From Chloroflexota bacterium (GTDB taxonomy: Bacteria > Chloroflexota > Chloroflexia > Thermomicrobiales > UBA6265), in NCBI GenBank assembly GCA_023392645.1, contig JAEVYR010000389.1, forward strand, positions 1-7,977: a stretch of DNA of 7,977 nt, given 5' to 3'. The notes under the pieces are model-generated. The model worked only from the letters and a program-made list of their open reading frames with translations, was not told the DNA's origin and did no database searches. Position numbers and translations under genes: made by a program. Positions 1-4,882 of this stretch are shown here, one piece after another (within the stretch, counting starts at the first letter, position 1; each line of letters starts with the position of its first letter).

Positions 1-35
1 GATCGTCGGCAGCGTCAGTTGTGTATAAGTGACAG
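1..35 (+). other. Illumina Nextera (Tn5) Read 1 adapter remnant at contig end
   Basis: Positions 3-16 are identical to the 14-nt Illumina-specific part of the Nextera Read 1 transposase adapter. Positions 17-35 match the 19-bp Tn5 mosaic end except for A-to-T changes at positions 19 and 30, giving 31 of 33 matches over 3-35. Positions 1-2 may be the last bases of an i5 index, which is inference. Natural IS50 ends lack the exact 14-nt prefix, so library adapter is much the better explanation. The genomic sequence starts at about position 36, and anything translated across this stretch is artificial. Confidence 0.95.
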
Positions 36-387
36 CGAGCGCCCGGGTTTGCGCGGCCAGGTTGACCTGCATCGCGTAGTCCTCGGCCATGCCCTTCTCG
101 AGCCCGCCGCTGGCGTTGAGCACCAGCAGGTCGAGATGACCTGGATCGCGGGCGACCTGTGCGAACATCGCCACCGTTTGCTCCGCGTTGGTGAGATCCG
201 CCTGGGCAATCCAGCCCCTCCGGCCGGCCGCCTCGACGTCGGCAACGACCGCCTCAGCCCGCTTCGCCTTGTTGCGGTAGTTGACGACCACATCGCAGCC
301 ACGCGCGGCGAGAAAGCGCGCGGTCGCCGCGCCCACTCCGCGCGACGCACCAGTCACCAGCGCGACCTTCGCACTCCTCGCATCCAT
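36..387 (-). CDS. SDR family NAD(P)-dependent oxidoreductase, truncated at the C-terminal side
   Basis: This is a short-chain dehydrogenase/reductase with a Rossmann fold that would oxidise or reduce an unidentified alcohol/carbonyl substrate in the cytoplasm. The ATG is at 387-385, with a GGAGGG SD (minus strand, opposite 393-398) five nt upstream. Visible motifs are the cofactor loop TGASRGVG (residues 12-19), an NYR after the second strand (36-38, where Arg favours NADP(H); inference), DL of the adenine pocket (about 64-65), and NASGG (91-95) in place of the usual NNAG. Only 117 native codons remain of about 250. The catalytic Ser and YxxxK lie beyond the contig end, so activity and substrate cannot be judged. 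The frame stays open through the adapter, adding about 12 false residues. The gene lies 70 nt downstream of the Gfo/Idh/MocA gene on the same strand and may share its transcript. Confidence 0.88.
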
Positions 388-422
388 GACGTCCCTCCCG
401 CGCCAGACCAACCAATCGGGCG

Positions 423-431
423 ATCATAGCA
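423..431 (-). promoter_or_regulatory. Extended -10 promoter element upstream of the SDR gene
   Basis: The minus strand reads TGC followed by TATGAT, which fits a sigma-70 type extended -10 (TGn plus a TATAAT-like hexamer, 5 of 6). Transcription would start near 416, giving a leader of about 28 nt that includes the GGAGGG SD. No -35 match is seen at the expected distance, which extended -10 promoters tolerate. If real, the SDR gene can be transcribed independently of the upstream oxidoreductase. Confidence 0.4.
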
Positions 432-457
432 TCACGCCGCGAGGAGACGCTCCGGCA

Positions 458-1498
458 TCAGCGGATCTGCTCGACCTCCTCCACCTGTCCCGAGGCGGCG
501 GCTCTCACGGCGGCTTCCATGAGGGCGAGGGTACCGAGGTTGTGCCGACCGGACGTCTCCGGCTCCACCCCGCGCCTGATCGCGTCGGCGAAGGCAACGA
601 GCCCGGCCGACCGCCCCCAGACCCTCGGCGACTCCAGGGGAACGGCCCGCTCGGCTTCGCCGATCGGGGTTACCGTGACCGCGTCGCCACTCGTGCCGGC
701 CTCGCCCCCCTCTCGCGAGGTGAAGAAGATGTTGGCGTGCTCGGCCTCGATGTTCCACTCACCCGCCCAGAACGTGGGCGCGCCGGTGCTGATCCAGCTT
801 CCGCGATAGGAAACGACCAGGCCATCGAGAAACTCGATGGTGAGCACGGCCGATGCCTCTTCCCGGAACTTGCTCCAGGGCGGATCGGTCACCTGTGCGT
901 GGACCCTGGCGGCCTCGCGACCAAGGACCAGGCGCATCAGGTCGAAATGATGAATCGCCATGTCGAACAACAGCGGATGCGCGATGTCGTAGTGGCGGTG
1001 GCCGCCTTTCGCGACGTTGTTCGCGTACTTGCGAAAATCGACGCGCACCGTGCCAACCGGCCCATAGGTCTTGTTGGCCACCAGCTCCGTCGCCTTGCGC
1101 ACCGCCGGGTAGTGCCGGTACTGCTGGCTCACCATCAGGACCCGGCCGGTCTTCTCGGCCACGGCGACTCCCGCACGAGCCTCTTCGAGCGAAATCGCGA
1201 ACGGCTTCTCAACCAGCACGTGCTTGCCGGCCTCCATCGCCTCGATCGCGAGGGGCACGTGCGCGAGCTGTGGCGCGGTGACAAGCAGCGCATCCGCATC
1301 GACCCGCGAGAACGCCTCATCGATCGAGGTGAAACAGCGATCGGCCGGCAACCCCAACTGTTCCCGGGCCTTTTCGAGGGTCGGCTCGTGGGCATCGACC
1401 CATGCCACCCGCTCGATCTCCTTCACCGGACCGAAAGCGTTTTGCTCCCAGTCGACGCCCCATCCCCCGAGCCCCACATGCACCAGTTTCACGGTCAT
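458..1498 (-). CDS. Gfo/Idh/MocA family NAD(P)-dependent oxidoreductase
   Basis: This 346-aa protein has the usual length for the glucose-fructose oxidoreductase / inositol dehydrogenase / MocA family, which oxidises sugars, inositols or related polyols, or reduces the matching ketones. The N-terminal Rossmann fold shows GLGGWG (residues 9-14) as the dinucleotide loop and an acidic residue after the second strand (WVDA, 33-36). The family signature EKP is at 97-99, where Lys98 contacts cofactor and substrate. The C-terminal alpha/beta domain carries D179 and the H183-H184-F-D stretch, the usual position of the catalytic Asp/His pair. The ATG at 1498-1496 has an AAAGGA SD about seven nt upstream. 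The stop is TGA at 460-458, and an SDR gene follows. The exact substrate cannot be read from sequence; a two-step polyol or sugar oxidation with the SDR is possible but is inference. Confidence 0.93.
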   Translation of the reverse strand: MTVKLVHVGLGGWGVDWEQNAFGPVKEIERVAWVDAHEPTLEKAREQLGLPADRCFTSIDEAFSRVDADALLVTAPQLAHVPLAIEAMEAGKHVLVEKPFAISLEEARAGVAVAEKTGRVLMVSQQYRHYPAVRKATELVANKTYGPVGTVRVDFRKYANNVAKGGHRHYDIAHPLLFDMAIHHFDLMRLVLGREAARVHAQVTDPPWSKFREEASAVLTIEFLDGLVVSYRGSWISTGAPTFWAGEWNIEAEHANIFFTSREGGEAGTSGDAVTVTPIGEAERAVPLESPRVWGRSAGLVAFADAIRRGVEPETSGRHNLGTLALMEAAVRAAASGQVEEVEQIR

Positions 1499-1764
1499 CC
1501 ACTATCCTTTCGACCACGTTCCACGCCTCGATCCGGGCGTCATCGCGCGGCGGCCGACCACGTCGGCCTGCCCGGATCACGCATGCCCGGCCCGGCGGGG
1601 CCTATTGCCAACCCTCGGTTGCGATTCTCGCATGAGTGTATTCGCTGCACGACGTATCGCGGCCACAGTCCGGTCGACACCGCTCCTCTCCTCACAGGTC
1701 ATGGTCCTCGCCGGCCGGGGCATCGCGCCGGGATGTGGGGCAATCCCGCACGGATCTTCCCCTC

Positions 1765-1784
1765 GCCTAATCCAGGCCTAATCC
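1765..1784 (+). promoter_or_regulatory. 9-bp direct repeat with 11-bp period, candidate response-regulator operator
   Basis: GCCTAATCC occurs at 1765-1773 and again, identically, at 1776-1784, so the copies are offset by 11 bp, about one helical turn. Tandem direct repeats with this offset are the known site layout of OmpR/PhoB-family regulators, which bind head-to-tail as dimers. The operon that begins 70 bp downstream encodes such a regulator. A -10-like GATGAT lies at 1796-1801, which would place the second half-site over the -35 region, the usual position for an activator of this class. Autoregulation by the regulator at 4200-4880 is the simplest reading, but it is inference. Confidence 0.5.
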
Positions 1785-1804
1785 GCGACCGCGACGATGA
1801 TCAT

Positions 1805-1828
1805 GCCGGGATCGATGGCGATCCTGGC
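1805..1828 (+). repeat. Inverted repeat / stem-loop in the operon leader
   Basis: The arms 1805-1814 (GCCGGGATCG) and 1819-1828 (CGATCCTGGC) pair over 10 bp with one G-U wobble around a 4-nt loop. It lies 13 nt before the AGGAG SD of the first operon gene. If transcription starts from the -10 at 1796-1801, the hairpin would sit at the very 5' end of the mRNA, where it could stabilise the transcript. It could instead be a DNA operator. There is no following T-run, so it is not a standard terminator. Confidence 0.4.
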
Positions 1829-1854
1829 CGCAGGTACACCCAGGAGCATCCGCC

Positions 1855-2139
1855 ATGCAGCACCGCCGTTCCCTTGCCGTCTCGCTGATCGTCACGCTGG
1901 CCCTCGCGGTCGCCGTGCTGATCGCCCGCGAACAGTTGGTGACCACCGGCGAGGCCGACACCGCCCCGGCCGCCGTCACCGCCACCGCCACCGAAATTCC
2001 ACTCGTCAATCTCGTCCAGACCGCCGACGGGCGACAGGTCGTCGTCCCGGCCGGCAGCCTCGACCAGCAGGGGTACGAGGACGAGGATCACGACGACGAT
2101 GACCATGAGGACAATGATCACGAGGACGACGATGACTAA
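1855..2139 (+). CDS. Small membrane-anchored protein with His-pentad acidic tail (unknown function)
   Basis: I do not recognise a family for this 94-aa protein. It starts at an ATG with AGGAG (1842-1846) eight nt upstream. Residues 1-5 are basic and residues 7-24 form one hydrophobic helix with no clear signal-peptidase site or lipobox, so it is probably an N-in, C-out single-pass protein. A Thr/Ala-rich linker (about 31-47) and a short segment with TADGRQVVV (56-64) follow. The last 20 residues (75-94) consist only of Asp, Glu, His and one Asn, with His at 79, 84 and 89. Such a tail could bind divalent or ferric cations (inference). It is the first gene of the operon with ApbE, a ferric-reductase-like protein and a two-component system. 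Its stop overlaps the next start by 8 nt, and the SD of that gene lies inside the tail codons. Confidence 0.75.
   Translation: MQHRRSLAVSLIVTLALAVAVLIAREQLVTTGEADTAPAAVTATATEIPLVNLVQTADGRQVVVPAGSLDQQGYEDEDHDDDDHEDNDHEDDDD
2089..2133 (+). repeat. Three 15-bp tandem units encoding the His-pentad tail
   Basis: Units 2089-2103, 2104-2118 and 2119-2133 each begin with a His codon followed by four acidic or Asn codons (H-D-D-D-D, H-E-D-N-D, H-E-D-D-D). The units differ at several bases, so they are degenerate rather than freshly duplicated. Slippage-type expansion of an acidic repeat, later kept by selection on the His spacing, would explain the pattern (inference). The end of the third unit also carries the SD and start codon of the next gene. 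Confidence 0.7.
2122..2126 (+). promoter_or_regulatory. SD (GAGGA) fixing the start of the 109-aa protein
   Basis: GAGGA lies five nt before the ATG at 2132-2134, inside the acidic-tail codons of the upstream gene. An in-frame ATG at 2099 would add 11 Met/Thr/Arg-rich residues that are simply the acidic repeat read in another frame. The SD therefore favours 2132. The ATGACTAA overlap implies translational coupling. Confidence 0.6.
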
Positions 2140-2461
2140 CACGAATCACGACACCGGCGCGGGCTCGGATTGGCGCGCCGCTCGCGTGCGCCGGCTGACC
2201 GATCCGCTCGGCGCCAACGGGCAGCGACAGACCGGCAAGCGCATCCGACGCGAGCGGGTGGCACGGCGCACGCTGCTGACCGCGGCGGTCGCCGCCTTCA
2301 TGGCGCTGCTCGCGACCATCGCGGGTGGCGCCTCACCTGGACAGCAGGCCACGACGCCGGACACCAGCGCCATCGTCTACGCCGTCGCCCCGGACGGCAC
2401 CGTTCAGCAGGTGCGAATCGTCGACCGGGAGGTCGCCCAGATCCGGACGCGCTCATCGTGA
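2132..2461 (+). CDS. Small single-pass membrane protein of unknown function
   Basis: This 109-aa protein has no family I can name. The first 45 residues or so are hydrophilic and strongly basic (for example GKRIRRERVARR), and predict a cytoplasmic N-terminus. A hydrophobic helix (LLTAAVAAFMALLATIAGG) and a short exported segment follow. That segment contains YAVAPDGTVQQVRIV and ends in RTRSS. The DG followed by a Val-rich strand loosely resembles the segment before the tail in the preceding gene product, so the two may be distant relatives (inference). It overlaps its upstream neighbour by 8 nt and apbE by 4 nt (GTGA), so it is surely translated with them. Candidate roles are a membrane adaptor or a partner of ApbE or the heme protein. 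It lacks the D-x-x-[ST]-G-A-T flavinylation motif. Confidence 0.72.
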   Translation: MTNTNHDTGAGSDWRAARVRRLTDPLGANGQRQTGKRIRRERVARRTLLTAAVAAFMALLATIAGGASPGQQATTPDTSAIVYAVAPDGTVQQVRIVDREVAQIRTRSS

Positions 2462-3387
2462 GCCGCACACGCTCCGGGTCCCTCCCGGCGATGGGCACCA
2501 CCATCATGCTGACCGGCATCGACATCGAGCCGGAGACCTTCGAGCGCGCGCTGACCGATGCCCACACGCTCGCCGACACGTGGGAGGACCGCTTCAGCCG
2601 CTTCCGGCCGCTGAGCCAGCTCAGCCGCCTCAACGCGGTGGCCGGCGAGCCGGTCTCGGTCGATGCGACATTCCTCGACCTGCTCGACACCGCCCGCGGC
2701 GCCGTGATTCGCACCGGCGGCCGGTTCGACCCATCGATCCTGCCCGGGCTGGAGGCCGCCGGCTACGACGCGACGTTCGACACCGTGCGCATGCGGACCG
2801 CTACGCTGGATCGGCCCGCCGTACCTGCCGCCGGCGTCGCGGCCTGGCGGCAGATCCGCATTGACCGCACCGACGGCACGGCGGCGCTGCCGCCCGGCAT
2901 GCGCATCGACCTCGGCGGCATCGCCAAGGGCGCGTTCGTCGACGCTCTCGCCGAACGCCTCGCCGGCTGGCCCGGTGGCTGCGTCGACGCCGGTGGCGAC
3001 CTGCGCGTGTGGGGCCAGGCCCCCACCGACGATGGCTGGGTCGTTGGTATCGAAGATCCCGCCCGGGCCGGCATCGACCTCGCGGCGGTGATCGCCGCGC
3101 CGCCGCTCTGCGCCGCCGTCGCGACCTCATCGCCGAACCGAAGGCACTGGGACGTGAACGGCGAGGCGCGACATCACCTGATCGATCCGGCCACCGGGCG
3201 ACCGCTCGCGTTGCCGGTGGCGTCGGTGACCGTGCTGGCGCCGACCGCGACCGCGGCCGAGGTCGCCACCAAGGCCCTGCTGGTCGGCATCGCCCGCGGC
3301 GACGCGCCCGACCTGGTCGATGGCGGGCTCGCCGTCACTATCGACCACGATAACCAGATCGAATGGATCACGAGGACGCCATCATGA
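2458..3387 (+). CDS. apbE: FAD:protein FMN transferase (ApbE family)
   Basis: ApbE enzymes transfer FMN from FAD to a Thr/Ser of a target protein, releasing AMP and requiring Mg2+. This 309-aa protein has the family landmarks in order: P-A-M-G-T-T near the N-terminus (10-15), RFSRFRPLSQLSRLN (45-59), TGGRFDPS (86-93), the DLGGIAKG flavin-binding motif (151-158), DAGGDLRV (177-184), HHLIDPATGRP (239-249) and AEVATKALLVG (267-277). In the last motif Glu replaces the Asp often found before the helix. The GTG start at 2458 overlaps the previous stop (GTGA). The frame is open back to 2170, but that extension is an Arg-rich shadow of the 109-aa gene. There is no signal peptide or lipobox, so the enzyme is probably cytoplasmic, unlike many proteobacterial ApbE lipoproteins. 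Its target is not evident in this window. Confidence 0.93.
   Translation: MSRTRSGSLPAMGTTIMLTGIDIEPETFERALTDAHTLADTWEDRFSRFRPLSQLSRLNAVAGEPVSVDATFLDLLDTARGAVIRTGGRFDPSILPGLEAAGYDATFDTVRMRTATLDRPAVPAAGVAAWRQIRIDRTDGTAALPPGMRIDLGGIAKGAFVDALAERLAGWPGGCVDAGGDLRVWGQAPTDDGWVVGIEDPARAGIDLAAVIAAPPLCAAVATSSPNRRHWDVNGEARHHLIDPATGRPLALPVASVTVLAPTATAAEVATKALLVGIARGDAPDLVDGGLAVTIDHDNQIEWITRTPS
3372..3376 (+). promoter_or_regulatory. SD (GAGGA) fixing the start of the ferric-reductase-like gene
   Basis: GAGGA lies seven nt before the ATG at 3384-3386, which overlaps the apbE stop as ATGA. An in-frame ATG at 3363 would add seven residues but has no SD and overlaps apbE further, so 3384 is preferred. The 13-nt context 3366-3378 is identical to 2116-2128, which holds the SD of the 109-aa gene. 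Confidence 0.65.
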
Positions 3388-4190
3388 AACGCCGGGTCAT
3401 CCTGCCGGGACGCGTCGTTGCCCCGCCCGAGGTCGACGGTACGCTCGCCGGGCTGCTGCTCGCCAGCGGCGCCATCGTCATCGCAGCGATGGTCGCCGCG
3501 TCGCTGCTGTTTGGGTGGTCGCCGAGCCCGCTCACCTGGTACATCACCCGCGCCGCGGGGATCGTCCTCTACCTGCTTACCTGGCTGATCATGATGCTCG
3601 GCCTGGGGCTCACCACCCGCTTGGCCAACACCGCCATCGGGCGCGGCCTCACCTACAGCCTCCACGCCTATGCCTTCCATCTCTGGTACGGCTTCCTGAT
3701 GCTGCACATGCTCAGCCTCGCGATCGACCCGACTCAGACGTTCGGCCTGCGCGAGCTGCTGGTGCCGTTCGCCAGCGACGTGCGCCAACCGTGGACCGGG
3801 CTCGGCGTGATCGCCGCCGAGATCAGCGTCGTGATCGGCGCCAGCTTCGCGGCGCGACGGGTGATCGGCTTCCGCGCCTGGCGGGCGATGCACTGGCTCG
3901 CCTTCCCCGTCTTCGTGATCGGACTGGCGCACGGCGTCGGCGCCGGCACCGACAGCGACAACCCGGCCGGCCTGCTCCTCTACCTCGTCACCGCCGGCAC
4001 GGTCGTCTACGCCACCGTTTTCCGGCTGCTGACGGTGCGCCACCACTATTCGTGGCGCGCGCCGGTCCCCGCTCCGGAGACGCCGCATGACCGGTTCACG
4101 CCCGAGACGCGGCCGCATGACGACCCCATCGAACCGGCGTCCGGACGGGTGCGACGGCAGGCACCACACTCGCCCCGGCTCAGCCGGTAA
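3384..4190 (+). CDS. Ferric-reductase-like transmembrane protein (bis-heme, no flavin domain)
   Basis: This 268-aa integral membrane protein has about six hydrophobic helices: roughly 20-44, 52-76, 89-113, 139-162, 169-187 and 195-218. It carries the heme-ligand pattern of the ferric reductase/NOX/YedZ superfamily: H94 and H108 in helix 3 (14 apart) and H170 and H183 in helix 5 (13 apart). These spacings equal those of the two bis-His b-heme sites of NADPH oxidases. It should pass electrons across the membrane through two hemes. A hydrophilic tail of about 50 residues replaces the FAD/NAD(P)H domain of complete ferric reductases, so it needs a separate electron donor or acceptor, as MsrQ/YedZ does. 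The gene overlaps apbE by 4 nt. A link to a flavinylated partner is supported by context and is inference. Fe(III) as substrate is not shown. Confidence 0.87.
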   Translation: MKRRVILPGRVVAPPEVDGTLAGLLLASGAIVIAAMVAASLLFGWSPSPLTWYITRAAGIVLYLLTWLIMMLGLGLTTRLANTAIGRGLTYSLHAYAFHLWYGFLMLHMLSLAIDPTQTFGLRELLVPFASDVRQPWTGLGVIAAEISVVIGASFAARRVIGFRAWRAMHWLAFPVFVIGLAHGVGAGTDSDNPAGLLLYLVTAGTVVYATVFRLLTVRHHYSWRAPVPAPETPHDRFTPETRPHDDPIEPASGRVRRQAPHSPRLSR

Positions 4191-4199
4191 ACTGGCGTC
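4188..4199 (+). promoter_or_regulatory. Possible -10 for leaderless transcription of the response regulator
   Basis: TAAACT at 4188-4193 fits the TAnnnT core of a -10 element and lies six nt before the ATG at 4200, the distance at which transcription would begin at or next to the start codon. No purine-rich SD precedes this gene, unlike most neighbours. Leaderless promoters of this form are common in Actinomycetota and Deinococcota. A separate internal promoter would give a basal supply of regulator and kinase. Reinitiation after the upstream stop is the alternative. Confidence 0.3.
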
Positions 4200-4880
4200 A
4201 TGCGCATCCTGATTGTCGAGGACGAGCAGCGCCTCACCCAGCTCATGTCCCGCGTGCTCAGCCAGGAGTGGTTCGACGTCGAGATCGCCCACGATGGCCT
4301 CACCGGGCTCGACCTCGCCCTCGGCGGCGGTTTCGACGCGATCGTCGTCGACCGCATGTTGCCCGGACTCGATGGCGTCGACCTGATCCGCGAGCTGCGG
4401 GCTGCCCGCGTTTCCACCCCCGCGCTGATGTTGACCGCCCGCACCGAGCTGGGCGAGCGCGTCGAGGGGCTCAATGCCGGCGCGGACGACTACCTCGGCA
4501 AGCCGTTCGCGTTCGAGGAGCTCATCGCCCGGCTCCACGCCCTCGCCCGCCGGACCGACCGCCCTCTGCTCGACGCGGTGATCGAGGTCGGGCCGGTCCG
4601 CATCGACCTCGCCGGCGGCACCGTCACCTGCGACGGCGAGACCGTCGCCCTCACCCGACGCGAGTTCGCGCTGCTGGAAGCGCTCGCGCGCAACCGGGGA
4701 CAGATACTCAGCCGCGACCAGCTCTTGGAGAAGGTCTGGGGCTACGACGCCGATCCGCAAGGCAACGTGATCGAGTTCAACATCCACCACATCCGCCGCA
4801 AGATCGCCGCGACCTGTCCCGATGCCCCGCCCGTGATCACCACCGTGCGGGGCGCCGGCTATCTCATGCCGGGCGCCTGA
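4200..4880 (+). CDS. OmpR/PhoB-family response regulator
   Basis: This 226-aa regulator is full length for the class. The receiver domain (1-118) has the acidic pair E7-D8, phospho-acceptor D51 within VVDRMLPGLDG, T79 and K101 in LGKPF, so the phosphorylation site is complete. After a short linker, the winged-helix DNA-binding domain (about 127-226) shows LTRREFALLEAL, the recognition-helix region around 187-202 and the wing with TTVRGAGYLM near the end. It starts nine nt after the ferric-reductase-like gene and ends two nt before the kinase GTG. It should be phosphorylated by the kinase at 4883-6181 and probably controls this operon; the 11-bp-period repeat at 1765-1784 is the candidate site. 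The signal is unknown. It resembles the metal- and envelope-stress regulators of the family, but no specific orthologue can be assigned. Confidence 0.95.
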   Translation: MRILIVEDEQRLTQLMSRVLSQEWFDVEIAHDGLTGLDLALGGGFDAIVVDRMLPGLDGVDLIRELRAARVSTPALMLTARTELGERVEGLNAGADDYLGKPFAFEELIARLHALARRTDRPLLDAVIEVGPVRIDLAGGTVTCDGETVALTRREFALLEALARNRGQILSRDQLLEKVWGYDADPQGNVIEFNIHHIRRKIAATCPDAPPVITTVRGAGYLMPGA

Positions 4881-4882
4881 CG

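Larger units (their letters stand above)
1499..1854. other. Divergent intergenic regulatory region (356 bp, non-coding)
   Basis: This region separates two divergent transcription units: the oxidoreductase genes (leftward) and the six-gene redox/two-component operon (rightward). It holds the SD of each flanking gene, a 9-bp direct repeat at 1765-1784, a possible -10 at 1796-1801 and a stem-loop at 1805-1828. Facing left, the minus strand opposite 1632-1624 reads TGC-GAGAAT, a weak extended -10 (4 of 6) that could serve the Gfo/Idh/MocA gene. A 49-codon open frame at 1633-1781 has no SD and no recognisable features and is probably not coding. I see no RNA gene or mobile element here. Confidence 0.7.

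Noticed and set aside
17..35. Natural Tn5/IS50 end or other transposon terminus
   Set aside because: The similarity is to the mosaic end joined to the exact 14-nt Illumina prefix, which no natural element carries. No transposase gene is present.
1633..1781. 49-codon open frame in the divergent intergenic region
   Set aside because: It has no SD, no hydrophobic or conserved feature, and runs through the candidate operator repeat.
281..1888. Long plus-strand open frame (535 codons) opposite the Gfo/Idh/MocA gene
   Set aside because: It is antisense to a gene with clear family motifs, has Arg/Pro/Gly/His-rich low-complexity composition, no SD, and crosses the intergenic region. It is a typical high-GC shadow frame.
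2170..2457. N-terminal extension of apbE
   Set aside because: The added residues are an Arg/Gly-rich alternate reading of the 109-aa gene. The GTG at 2458, overlapping the upstream stop, gives the normal ApbE length.
4175..4187. Short inverted repeat CCGGC-TCA-GCCGG at the end of the heme-protein gene as a terminator
   Set aside because: The stem is only 5 bp with no T-run, lies within coding sequence, and the next gene follows after nine nt.
3174..4790. Long minus-strand open frame (538 codons) opposite apbE, the heme protein and the response regulator
   Set aside because: It spans three well-supported genes on the other strand, shows no domain and has shadow-type composition.
4268..4882. 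N-terminal extension of the kinase frame through the response regulator gene
   Set aside because: The extension is Arg-rich and out of frame with the conserved regulator. The kinase plausibly begins at GTG 4883, just before TM1.
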